Shown here in pieces: positions 18,609 to 27,042 of a stretch of DNA of 57,041 nucleotides (position 1 is the stretch's first letter; each line of letters starts with the position of its first letter). The stretch is taken from positions 1-57,041 of the forward strand of contig CANLOE010000036.1 in assembly GCA_947492745.1 (NCBI GenBank), in the 5' to 3' direction. The translations under genes and the position numbers were made by a program. The stretch comes from an uncultured Cyclobacteriaceae bacterium. Lineage in GTDB: Bacteria > Bacteroidota > Bacteroidia > Cytophagales > Cyclobacteriaceae. The notes below the pieces were generated by a model. That model made no database searches. It was given only the letters and a program-made list of their open reading frames with translations, and was not told the DNA's origin.

Positions 18609-18971
18609 ATGGAACTAGAGGATTTGAGAGTGTACCAACTATCCATGGAACTGGGCGAAAAGGTCTGGAAAATGGTGGAAACCTGGAATTACTTTCAAAA
18701 GGATACCATTGGCAAGCAATTGGTAAAATCTGTTGACTCCATTGCAGCGAACATCAGCGAAGGTTACGGCAGGTTCCATTTCAAGGAGACAAAGCAGTTT
18801 GCCTACTATTCAAGGGGTTCGCTTTATGAGACCAGGACTTGGCTGGCAAAGGCCCGATCCCGAAATTTGATAGATGATGGGGCATACAAAAAAATTATAG
18901 AAAATATCGATACAATGACCCCTCAGCTGAATGGCTACATAAGATCTTTAGGGAAGTATTATGACAAATAG
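18609..18971 (+). CDS. Four-helix-bundle protein (S23/IVP family)
   Basis: A 120-aa member of the 23S rRNA-intervening-sequence (S23) four-helix-bundle family, related in fold to the bAvd accessory protein of diversity-generating retroelements. Diagnostic features are the N-terminal ELEDLRVYQLSMELGEKVW, the central VDSIAANISEGYGR motif and a C-terminal bundle helix. The ATG at 18609 matches the family's usual start; an upstream in-frame ATG lies in the repeat DNA. The biochemical role of free-standing family members is not established. The gene interrupts an otherwise gap-free operon and is framed by direct simple repeats, and its stop codon lies inside the right-hand repeat, so it looks like an inserted cassette. 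Confidence 0.9.
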   Translation: MELEDLRVYQLSMELGEKVWKMVETWNYFQKDTIGKQLVKSVDSIAANISEGYGRFHFKETKQFAYYSRGSLYETRTWLAKARSRNLIDDGAYKKIIENIDTMTPQLNGYIRSLGKYYDK

Positions 18972-19046
18972 TAGAATAGTGGAACAGTAAAGTGGTAGAC
19001 AAGTCTACAAATCTACTAATCCACAAGTATACAAGTCCACAAGTGA
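18970..19046 (+). repeat. Right simple-repeat flank of the four-helix-bundle gene
   Basis: This is a direct copy of the left flank: AGTAGAATAGTGG at 18970-18982, overlapping the stop codon of the four-helix-bundle gene, then GACAAGTCTACAAATCTACT and decaying CCACAAGT units to about 19043. The TANFOR-type gene starts at 19057. Confidence 0.85.
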
Positions 19047-19056
19047 CAGATAAAAC

Positions 19057-21354
19057 ATGAAAATATTTTTTAGATACATACTGCTCATAATTGCAATGCT
19101 CTCCGGTTTCATCGCCAGATCGCAGCGCTTTCCCGTGCAGGCCAATGTGCAGCTGCTCCCGCCCTATTCCATATCCTTGGCGGATTATGCCTCTCCCGAA
19201 GTGGACAGGGTACGGCTCAACCTACTATTATTGGACCTGACCCGGCCGACCTATGATGTCAGGCTGCGGCTGCTCATCGAGGGCACGGGCATCCGCATCG
19301 AGACCGACCCGGCCTTTAACCCGCCCCCGATTACCATCGAGGCCGGGGTACCTGCCATCTTGACGGGTATCGACTTGGCCCCCTATTTTGACACTGGGAA
19401 CCTAGTGTTCAGTGGCATCAGCAAGCAACAATACGAACGGCAGGGAGTACTCCCGGAAGGGTTTTACCGTTTTACGATTCAGGTTACGGATGCCAGGAGA
19501 AGGGATCGTATTGTGGCCCGGGATGCTTTCACCCAGGCCTGGTTGGCACTCGGTGAACCTCCTCTGTTGAACACCCCGTTCTGTGGTTCAGAGGTCCGCA
19601 TCAATGAAGGACAGCAGAACCTCATCTTCTCTTGGACACCGATCGGTATCAACCCCAATGCGGCCATGGGCACCGAATACGAATTCACCTTAGTGGAGGT
19701 CAGGCCTTCGGGCCGCAATCCCAATGATGCCATCAATACTACTAGGCCCTTGTACCGGGTCACCACCGATGCTACCGGTTTCGTCTATGGCATCACTGAA
19801 CCGCCTTTACTGTCTGGAATAACCTACGCTTGGCACATCAGGGCCATCGACCCGAACGGTCTGGACCGCTTTAAAAATCAAGGGTATTCGAAAGTATGCA
19901 GTTTCATCGTACCAGAGGAAGAAGTACCCTTGGGCGCACCTACGGATGTCTCCGCTAACGCGGAAAGCGAGCGCAGTGCCAGGGTAACCTGGAGGACCGT
20001 TCCGGAAGGCAATGGTTACAGGGTAGAATATCGGGAAGCTGACAATCCCAACGCCGAATGGTTCGGAACGGACGAACCGACCCAGGATGGGGAGCTGGTA
20101 GTTACCGATCTGAGACCGGCAACGGAGTATGAAGCCCGTGTCGCCAGTCTAAGGAGTAACTTTGCCAGTACTTGGTCCGAAACGGTGATCTTTACCACTT
20201 TCCCACCAAGGGTTTTCGAATGTGGGGACCCAGCTATGGTTTCCGGCCCGACCAATACCGAGCCCTTGATGACCGCCCTGGTCGGCAGTGTCTTCAAGGT
20301 CGGGGAATTTGACATGGTGGTGACCTCCATCCAAGGAGGCAACGGCACCTTCAGTGGTACCGGGGCAGTGCTGATGCCCTTCCTGGGCTTTCGTATCAAT
20401 TCCCGTTTCACCAACATCAAGGTCAACGAGCTGCAAGAAGTCATCGATGGTGAGGTTATCGCCCTGAGCGATGGTGTCGAAGGGCTCATCGATCGCTGGG
20501 AAGAGGACGGTGATACAGATCTGGACGGAAACGGTGATGGCCCGGATATTGGAGAAGGTACCGACGGCTTTACGGGAGAGGATGTGACCGTTGACGGCAC
20601 GATCGATATGGTCTATGTCAATGACGAAGGGGACATCGTGGTGGTGACCGGGGACGGCAATACGGAAATCATCGATCGGGAAGTCGATGAAGAGAGCGGT
20701 GAGGCCGAGGATGATATCAGGATCACCGATAGTGATGGGGGGCAAGTCATTGTCGGTAAGGACGGGAAGGTCACAAAGGGTGATGGTTCTGGGGCTGGAG
20801 GGCCGGGTTCCATAGGAAAGCAGGTATCCAAGGACAGCCTCGACCTGTTCGGCAAACTTGTACTCAGTGTACTGGAGAACCTGATGGAAATCAGGAAGAG
20901 TGAAAAGGAAAGGTTGTTGCCCCTCGTTCACTCCCACAGAAGAACGGTGCTGAACAGGACAGAAATAGCCCCACTCGATAGAACAGCTATACCATTGAAG
21001 CTGGACAGTGAAAGTTTTGATGTCGATGTGACAGAACTCGAAGGGACTTCCCATAGGGAACTGATAGAAAGTTCCCCAACCTTACGGGAATATTCCCTTG
21101 CAATGGAAGGGTATGGAGAGCATTTCATCGCCTATCAAAAAGTCATTACAGGGCTATTATTTTTCCAGGATCTGTTGAGGGAGGAAGAGTTCACGCCCTT
21201 GAGCGAAATACTCCTAAAGGAAGCGGGTACCGACCATAAGGACCTTAATTCCATCCTGTCCGATGAAAAGCGGAGGTCATCGACACTTGAGGACTATATA
21301 GAATCAAAGATCAAAGGTCTGGAAGACCAACTTATAACCGAAAATTTCAAATGA
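19057..21354 (+). CDS. TANFOR-type secreted protein with fibronectin type III domain
   Basis: A 765-aa exported protein. After a signal peptide (YILLIIAMLSGFIARSQ) the N-terminal 250 residues match the pattern I know from 'TANFOR domain' proteins of Bacteroidota: PVQANVQLLPPYSISL, then VRLRLLIEG, an L.PYF segment, LPEGFY.F.I, and FSWTP. A fibronectin type III domain follows at about 291-383. Residues about 476-580 are Asp/Gly-rich (DGDTDLDGNGDGPD), suggesting Ca2+ binding. The C-terminal 180 residues are charged and helical. The family is typically found beside T9SS substrates and Rhs/HINT toxins, but its molecular role is unknown. Its stop lies one base before the ATG of the HINT toxin, implying coupling. 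Confidence 0.8.
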   Translation: MKIFFRYILLIIAMLSGFIARSQRFPVQANVQLLPPYSISLADYASPEVDRVRLNLLLLDLTRPTYDVRLRLLIEGTGIRIETDPAFNPPPITIEAGVPAILTGIDLAPYFDTGNLVFSGISKQQYERQGVLPEGFYRFTIQVTDARRRDRIVARDAFTQAWLALGEPPLLNTPFCGSEVRINEGQQNLIFSWTPIGINPNAAMGTEYEFTLVEVRPSGRNPNDAINTTRPLYRVTTDATGFVYGITEPPLLSGITYAWHIRAIDPNGLDRFKNQGYSKVCSFIVPEEEVPLGAPTDVSANAESERSARVTWRTVPEGNGYRVEYREADNPNAEWFGTDEPTQDGELVVTDLRPATEYEARVASLRSNFASTWSETVIFTTFPPRVFECGDPAMVSGPTNTEPLMTALVGSVFKVGEFDMVVTSIQGGNGTFSGTGAVLMPFLGFRINSRFTNIKVNELQEVIDGEVIALSDGVEGLIDRWEEDGDTDLDGNGDGPDIGEGTDGFTGEDVTVDGTIDMVYVNDEGDIVVVTGDGNTEIIDREVDEESGEAEDDIRITDSDGGQVIVGKDGKVTKGDGSGAGGPGSIGKQVSKDSLDLFGKLVLSVLENLMEIRKSEKERLLPLVHSHRRTVLNRTEIAPLDRTAIPLKLDSESFDVDVTELEGTSHRELIESSPTLREYSLAMEGYGEHFIAYQKVITGLLFFQDLLREEEFTPLSEILLKEAGTDHKDLNSILSDEKRRSSTLEDYIESKIKGLEDQLITENFK

Positions 21355-21355
21355 G

Positions 21356-24349
21356 ATGAAGCATACAATGTTCATTGATCCCATAAAGTGGTGCGTCGCC
21401 ATCGCGATGATCTGTATCGTGAATACCATCACCGTGGGCAGCCCGTCCCTCAATGATGAGGGAAAGCAGGTCGAACGTTTCGCTGCCAAGATTGAAGGCA
21501 CAATACTGGAAAATCAGGGCCGGACAGTCGGTCCCGACCGTTATGTTATCGTGGACGAACTCTGGCTCGAACAGGAGGGCGACGGCCCCGCCTCAAGGGC
21601 GCTCATCGCCACCCTGAACGCAAAGCTGAACGGCTTCAATGCCGATAGCCCGACCAAGTTCTACATAGGGCTGCGGGGCATTGCAGCGGTACCCGCCCTG
21701 CAGGCCGCCCCGACGGACGGTACCCCCTCCTCACTGGACGATCAGCTCGGCTACCTGAAAGAGGGCATGGACCGTGAGTCCGTAGAGACCGCACTCGGGT
21801 ACGCCCGGCAGCTGGAGACCGAGCATATCGGCGGTATCCTGAACAGGCCGCACGTCCGTGCCGGGTCCGATATCCTCATCTTCACCTATTCGCGGTACCT
21901 GGCCGAAAGGATATCGGCGGACGGAACGGTAGGGGAGGTCTACGGACTGGCCGCGCACTATGCCACCCCCGGCATTGCCGCGCAGGGCGCACGGCTCAGG
22001 GGGCACTATCGGGCGAACAGGGAGTTCTATGACTTCGTGGACAATGCCGAGAGGGCACTGCCCGAATATATCGAGAAGGGGATAGCGGTACTGGGCAGTC
22101 CGCCCTTCGACAGCGACCCCGTCTATGCGGGCCCCTGTACCCCGGAGATGGAGGCAGTGCTGTTGGCCAGTTTCGCGGACCATCCCTGGCTGGAAAGGGA
22201 CAGCCCGCTGCGGGACATGATACTGCGGTCGCCCTGCATACTGAGGGGCACCCGCTCCACGGGCGAGGGGCTCGGCTACGAGACGCAGTGGTCCAGGGAC
22301 ATGCACCGTGTGTTCGGGGCGGCCCTGTGGACGGCCTTCGCCCCCTTGGCCATCGAGGTACTGGGGCCGTCCCTGCTCGAACAGTACGGGGCGCGGAAGG
22401 CACGGGAGTTCGCCCTTGGCATGGCCATCGATGCGGGGCTGCAGGTGGCCATAGCCATCACCTTCGGGGGCAAGGACTTCGGGGAGGCGGTATCGGATAT
22501 CGACAGGTACCAGGCCCTGGCCTCGGGTGCCGAGTCACTGGCCGACAACGTCTACCTGTCCGCAGGGGTCTCCTGTCTGCTGGACGGCCTGACCGAGAAG
22601 GGCCAACCCGACGGGAACCTCAGTGTGGGCAGGTTCGGCAGGGAATGTGCCATGGGGGCCCTGTCGGCCGTACTGGCGGACCGGCTGCTCAGGGGGGGCG
22701 GCAGGCTGTTCACAAAGCTGAGGGCCATTGCTCGGGCCGACCCCCTGGGCTTCGGTTCGGGACTGGCCGGGCTGAACATCACCGGCACGGAGGAAGTACG
22801 CAGGGTCTGCGGCTACCTGGAGCTCGACGGGGCCACCACCGATAGGGTACTCTCGGCCTGTTTCGTGGCGGACACCCCCGTACTCATGGCGGACGGTTCA
22901 CGGAAGCCCATACAGACCGTCACGGTCGGGGACCTGGTGGCCACCTTCGTTGAACCCACCGGGGCCACCTCGGAGGGCAGGGTCGTCAATACCTTCCACA
23001 GAACGGTGGGCCGGCTCATCACCGTCAGGGCCGGGGGCGACCTCATCCGCGCCACTCCCGAGCACCCCTTCCATGTGGACGGGCAATGGGTGACGGCACA
23101 GCACCTGAAGAAGGGCGACCGGTTACGGCTCCATAACGGAAAAGAACTGACCGTGGAGGATACCGAGCGGAACGGGTCCCTGTCCACCGTATATAACTTT
23201 GAAGTGGAGGGGCATCATAACTACTTTGTGGGCGAAAGGGGCATTCTGGTCCATAACCGGTGCCTACCGCTACCGAAGGAACTACTTGAAACCCATGGGC
23301 GGCTTTCAATGGAGATCAGGGAAAAACTGGAGGGCTGGAGCAACGAAGCCGTGGAAGGGTTCCTTCGGGACGTGAGGGAGGTCCCAGACCTATTGGTCAC
23401 GGTAGGTGCTGACCTTAAGCACATGGATGCCTGGTGGGAGATGTCGGAATCGGGTTTTCTGAAGGATGCCCGTACGGATAGTGAGGTACTCAGGTCCTGG
23501 CTCAGGGATTTCTCCCCGTTCCCTGAAGAATCAAAGGCATTTCTGGAACATTTCAAGAGGGCTTTTCCTGATAAGGGACTTACAAAGGAGAACTGGGAGG
23601 GTATACTTATAGGGTTCAATGATTGGACCCTGCTCAGGTCGGCAAAAATAGGGAACGTGAGGTATTCCTCGGCGTACGAGTTTGTGGAGCTGAAAAAAAT
23701 GGAGAACTCAAGGGGCAGTTGGAAGGAGGCATTTGAGGTTATCGGCAAGGATGATATAATCTTGAAGAAGTTCCAATCTGATGTAATCAAGCATGATAAC
23801 CCAACCGATATGGCCAAACAATTGACCAAAGAGGTCAAAGACCTGCACAAAATCAAATCCGCAGGTTTCCGCACTCCTGAAATACTGTATTTCACCTATC
23901 ACGAAGGCGTACCTGCCCTAGTGATGAGGAAGTATGCGACATCCTTTTATCCGAACGGAAAGACAAGTCGGAAATTCAGGGATGTTGCAACGTTGGGAAC
24001 TTTGGAAGAGGCAATAGGTATCAGGGATAGATTGATTTCCGGTCCTATATTTATTGAAGATCTACAGTTTCTTATTTCAAATAACGGAACGGTACTTATC
24101 CACGATCCTATGGATGTAATTGAGAGGAAAGGACCGAATCATCTTATTGAAATCTACAGGGACTCGAACTCACTGATAGAGGCTACCACGCATGCCCTAT
24201 TTGAGAAGGTGTTACAAAAAGGGAAACTATACTCCATGGACGAGCTGAAGGGTATGTTCAGGGGGGTTCTTACCGATACCGATTTCCGTATGCATATGGG
24301 AACTTTTGAGTCCATAGTTGAGATCAATGGGATGTACACCTATCGTTAA
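21356..24349 (+). CDS. HINT-domain polymorphic toxin with a possible kinase-like tip
   Basis: A 997-aa exported protein. An N-terminal hydrophobic segment (residues 12-28) is a signal peptide or anchor. Residues 30-495 are a conserved-looking carrier region of unknown fold with hydrophobic helices (about 310-350). Residues 502-634 are a HINT (Hedgehog/intein) protease module: catalytic Cys502 in CFVADTPVLMADGSRKPIQ, TPEHPFHV, and the terminal GILVHN with His633-Asn634. This cleaves off what follows. The released 363-aa tip has no named family, but a possible kinase-like pattern is visible: ILKKF (K804/805), Glu826, EDLQFLI (D902) and HDP (D917). GC content falls sharply after the HINT domain, as expected for a swapped tip. 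Candidate immunity genes follow at 24402. Confidence 0.85.
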   Translation: MKHTMFIDPIKWCVAIAMICIVNTITVGSPSLNDEGKQVERFAAKIEGTILENQGRTVGPDRYVIVDELWLEQEGDGPASRALIATLNAKLNGFNADSPTKFYIGLRGIAAVPALQAAPTDGTPSSLDDQLGYLKEGMDRESVETALGYARQLETEHIGGILNRPHVRAGSDILIFTYSRYLAERISADGTVGEVYGLAAHYATPGIAAQGARLRGHYRANREFYDFVDNAERALPEYIEKGIAVLGSPPFDSDPVYAGPCTPEMEAVLLASFADHPWLERDSPLRDMILRSPCILRGTRSTGEGLGYETQWSRDMHRVFGAALWTAFAPLAIEVLGPSLLEQYGARKAREFALGMAIDAGLQVAIAITFGGKDFGEAVSDIDRYQALASGAESLADNVYLSAGVSCLLDGLTEKGQPDGNLSVGRFGRECAMGALSAVLADRLLRGGGRLFTKLRAIARADPLGFGSGLAGLNITGTEEVRRVCGYLELDGATTDRVLSACFVADTPVLMADGSRKPIQTVTVGDLVATFVEPTGATSEGRVVNTFHRTVGRLITVRAGGDLIRATPEHPFHVDGQWVTAQHLKKGDRLRLHNGKELTVEDTERNGSLSTVYNFEVEGHHNYFVGERGILVHNRCLPLPKELLETHGRLSMEIREKLEGWSNEAVEGFLRDVREVPDLLVTVGADLKHMDAWWEMSESGFLKDARTDSEVLRSWLRDFSPFPEESKAFLEHFKRAFPDKGLTKENWEGILIGFNDWTLLRSAKIGNVRYSSAYEFVELKKMENSRGSWKEAFEVIGKDDIILKKFQSDVIKHDNPTDMAKQLTKEVKDLHKIKSAGFRTPEILYFTYHEGVPALVMRKYATSFYPNGKTSRKFRDVATLGTLEEAIGIRDRLISGPIFIEDLQFLISNNGTVLIHDPMDVIERKGPNHLIEIYRDSNSLIEATTHALFEKVLQKGKLYSMDELKGMFRGVLTDTDFRMHMGTFESIVEINGMYTYR

Positions 24350-24401
24350 AGGACTTTTCAAATGATAAAGGGGCCATTTCAATAAAAACAATTTATAATA
24401 T

Positions 24402-25022
24402 ATGAGACCTATTTTGAAAATCGGGGAAGCGGACAGCTATAGGGATATAGCCGATAGTATCACGGCCGACCATGGGATACGACCCGGAGGAAACTACCTG
24501 ACGAATGTTAGGGTCATGCTCTATGGGGGGAACCCCCAAGGAATGAAAAAACTGGAATTTGGCTGGTACAGTCATTGGTCAGGGAAAATGGACTATAGTG
24601 ATGCATTATTGGACGACCTGTTCTATGTCGGTTTTCCATTTTCGGAAATCCCTTTGATAATGGCCCCACTGCCCATGGTAAAGGAAGTCCTTGGAAAGGA
24701 CGGTTTCGATTCGCTACATAGGGAACCGATCGAGGAAAAGAGTATCTGGTTCGCAATGCCCAGAAGGGTATTCATACTTTATCAGTTCATAACAAGGTTC
24801 AGTGGATATCTATATTATGAGACTGATGCCCTGATTATATCCGGCATCGGTAATATCCGAGACAGGGAAAAAATGCTCGCCCTATTGTGGGACGAAAGGG
24901 AGCATTATGAGGGACTGCTCAGGCACATATTCCATTTGTACCCCTATCTGGAATCTTTTGAGGGCAGTGGGCTGAAAAAGTTCTCAAGGGAACTCAGATA
25001 TCCACTTTCTTCCGCTTGGTAG
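24402..25022 (+). CDS. Candidate immunity protein 1
   Basis: A 206-aa predicted cytoplasmic protein lying 52 bp downstream of the HINT toxin. It shares a domain with the proteins at 25096 and 26245: LFYVGFPFSEIP near residue 70, then IWFAMPRRVFILYQF and YLYYE in the middle, then LALLWDEREHYEGLLRHIF with LYPYLE near the C-terminus. No signal peptide is present. Position directly after a polymorphic toxin, small size and tandem divergence are the usual marks of immunity genes, so the role is inferred from context. I know no named family for it. Confidence 0.7.
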   Translation: MRPILKIGEADSYRDIADSITADHGIRPGGNYLTNVRVMLYGGNPQGMKKLEFGWYSHWSGKMDYSDALLDDLFYVGFPFSEIPLIMAPLPMVKEVLGKDGFDSLHREPIEEKSIWFAMPRRVFILYQFITRFSGYLYYETDALIISGIGNIRDREKMLALLWDEREHYEGLLRHIFHLYPYLESFEGSGLKKFSRELRYPLSSAW

Positions 25023-25095
25023 CGGGAATGCGGGGTGAAAACCAAAAATCGATTCGCAAATTGAAAAAAAAACCGAAAACGCCGAACAAAGACAT

Positions 25096-25821
25096 ATGAA
25101 CTCACACAATAGACCGATAACGGGACATCCAGCACAGTTCCGGAAAATACAGGATATTACCGAACAGATCGGGACAGGAGGTGGGCCTTTGATGAACAAT
25201 ATAAGGGTACCGGGAAATGCGCTTCAGGAAGAGGCAGAAAAAAATGAGGAGTTCCTTGTAAGGATACAGTTCAGGAGATACGAAAAAAACGGTATACTGT
25301 TCTGGAACATGGTCATGAACCCTTTCGTGAAAGATTATCCCTATTCCATGATAACAGATCCTACCCCCGTAGATGTGTTCTATTCGGGATTTCCCGTTGA
25401 TGGCTTCCCATTCGATTATAGGGACCTTCCCTTCAATGGGGAGGCAATGGAGACAGTGTTCAGTGATGAACTCCAACTGTGCCAGCTGGAAGGTACTATC
25501 AGATGGTACAGAATACCCGAAAGGATATACAACTATTACCTTTACCTGTTGAACATAGGTCATTTCATCTATCTGAACGGAATATCACCGCCACTGAAAA
25601 GTGCATGGGGACAAAAGGAAGCTAGGGACTCCCTACTTTCGATGCTGTATGCAGATAGGGACATGTCCGTTGAAATGGCCGAGCTGTTACTGGGATCGTA
25701 CCCTTATGATAGGATAAGTGGAAGGGTCGGCCTCCGTTCCTGCCGTAGACACCTCCGCAGGATTTCGGTCGGGGGGTCCAGAGCGATCAGTGCGGAATTC
25801 CTTGGAAAGGACCGTTCCTGA
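25096..25821 (+). CDS. Candidate immunity protein 2, paralogue
   Basis: A 241-aa paralogue of the preceding gene. Shared positions are VFYSGFPVDGFPFDY, IRWYRIPERIYNYYLYLL, LLSMLYADRDMSVEMAELLL and SYPYD. The N-terminal 60 residues and the Arg-rich tail (RSCRRHLRRISVGGSRA) are specific to this copy. The tail lies next to the relic copy at 25875, so it may be read-through created by a past recombination. Predicted cytoplasmic. Neutralisation of the cognate or a former HINT toxin tip is inferred from position and paralogy only. Confidence 0.68.
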   Translation: MNSHNRPITGHPAQFRKIQDITEQIGTGGGPLMNNIRVPGNALQEEAEKNEEFLVRIQFRRYEKNGILFWNMVMNPFVKDYPYSMITDPTPVDVFYSGFPVDGFPFDYRDLPFNGEAMETVFSDELQLCQLEGTIRWYRIPERIYNYYLYLLNIGHFIYLNGISPPLKSAWGQKEARDSLLSMLYADRDMSVEMAELLLGSYPYDRISGRVGLRSCRRHLRRISVGGSRAISAEFLGKDRS

Positions 25822-25874
25822 CCATCGGGTTCGGCCGAAGTCAGTTAATGGCCTTATGCCGAACATCCCTGAGC

Positions 25875-26003
25875 ATGGATAAATGTGCGAAAGTGGATAC
25901 TCAGAGACCGGAAGTGAAAAGCATGTTCCTGGAACTGCTATGGGATGAAGGCGAAAGGTACAAGGCAATGGCAGGACACTTGGTGCAGCTATACCCTATG
26001 TAG
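25875..26003 (+). pseudogene. Relic C-terminus of a fourth immunity paralogue
   Basis: A 42-codon frame (MDKCAKVDTQRPEVKSMFLE, then LLWDEGERYKAMAGHLVQLY) that aligns with the last 50 residues of the candidate immunity proteins (LLWDEREHYEGLLRHIFHLYPY). It ends early: the bases TACCCTATGTAGAA would read Y-P-Y-V-E with one more C, matching the family's LYPY motif, so a single-base loss produced the stop. The N-terminal three quarters are absent. It is the remnant of an extra tandem copy between the second and third intact ones. Confidence 0.75.
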
Positions 26004-26244
26004 AATACCTCACATGACCAGAGACTGAAAAAATGGATATCCCAATTGAGGAATCTTGTACAGAACTCTTGGTAGCATGGGTACGAATAATCAAATGAAC
26101 CTGCAATCTTTAATAAAAATGGATATTACGAATATTCGTGAAATTTCTATAGGTAGGGCCAGGACAATCGGCAGGGCAGCCATACCCCGAAGACCTATAA
26201 CTACATGAAATCATGGGAAATTACGAGGGCAGTCATAGGCATTA
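26004..26244. other. Degenerate spacer between immunity copies
   Basis: A 241-bp stretch without a supported gene. It includes sequence that would extend the relic immunity copy in the shifted frame and an AT-rich leader before the third intact copy. Confidence 0.4.
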
Positions 26245-26979
26245 ATGGAAAATCCAAAGAAGAGTATTTATAGAAAAATATCGAATACCATGCATACCAA
26301 ATACCTTGAAGACCACTGGATACATAGTAGGGACATCATAGATGTCACGGATTCCTTTACAAGTACCGAGAGCACTGACCGCCGGTTTTTCGGGGAACTG
26401 GGCAGTATCGAAAAATGTGTCCTAAGGATAGACCTATCCGTACATGAAGTCGAGGGGCAAAGGTTCAAACGGCTTGAACTGATCAAGATGGAAAGCTTCC
26501 AGCAATCGGGAAGAACACCTACCATAAAGACGAACGCACTGCTAGCAAATCTGTACTACATGGGATTTCCCGAACCATCGATGACGGAAGAATATACAGA
26601 CCTGATGTACCATGGGGAGAACGGCAGGGTATTTTCGGAAAGACAATTGTCACTATCTAAATTGGGCGAAGCGATAAGGTGGTTCCTCGTACCCCATCGG
26701 ACCTATCTGCTTTACCTCTTCGCCAGAAGTCTGTCGCACGGTACGCACTTCGATTCGAAAAAGCCAGGTATCGAACCCTTCCTGAAAAATGAGCCTATCA
26801 GGAAAAGGCTGTTCGGGCTGCTATGGTCGGAGGATAGGCCCTATAGGGATATACTCAATACCCTGCTGACCATATACCCCTACATATCGGATGCCGATAG
26901 CGGGACGGGCAGGAACACCTACGCTGCCCTACTTGAGCGGCTTACAATGATGATGGGGGACGTGGACAAATCGTTATAG
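26245..26979 (+). CDS. Candidate immunity protein 3, paralogue
   Basis: A 244-aa paralogue of the genes at 24402 and 25096: LYYMGFPEPSMTEEY, IRWFLVPHRTYLLYLFARSL, LFGLLWSEDRPYRDILNTLL and IYPYIS occupy the same relative positions. No signal peptide is present. Divergence among the copies is high, with only the motif residues retained, as expected if each copy answers a different toxin tip. It starts MENPKKSIYRKISNT; an in-frame ATG at 26290 (MHTKYLEDH) is possible. Function is inferred from genomic context. Confidence 0.68.
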   Translation: MENPKKSIYRKISNTMHTKYLEDHWIHSRDIIDVTDSFTSTESTDRRFFGELGSIEKCVLRIDLSVHEVEGQRFKRLELIKMESFQQSGRTPTIKTNALLANLYYMGFPEPSMTEEYTDLMYHGENGRVFSERQLSLSKLGEAIRWFLVPHRTYLLYLFARSLSHGTHFDSKKPGIEPFLKNEPIRKRLFGLLWSEDRPYRDILNTLLTIYPYISDADSGTGRNTYAALLERLTMMMGDVDKSL

Positions 26980-27042
26980 TCCGAATGGCCTGTTCCCAAT
27001 TCAATTACATGTTGATCCAAACAATAAAAACAATAAAATCAT

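Noticed and set aside
18609-18971. Diversity-generating retroelement accessory gene (bAvd)
   Set aside because: The fold family is related, but no reverse transcriptase and no template/variable repeat pair was found in the window.
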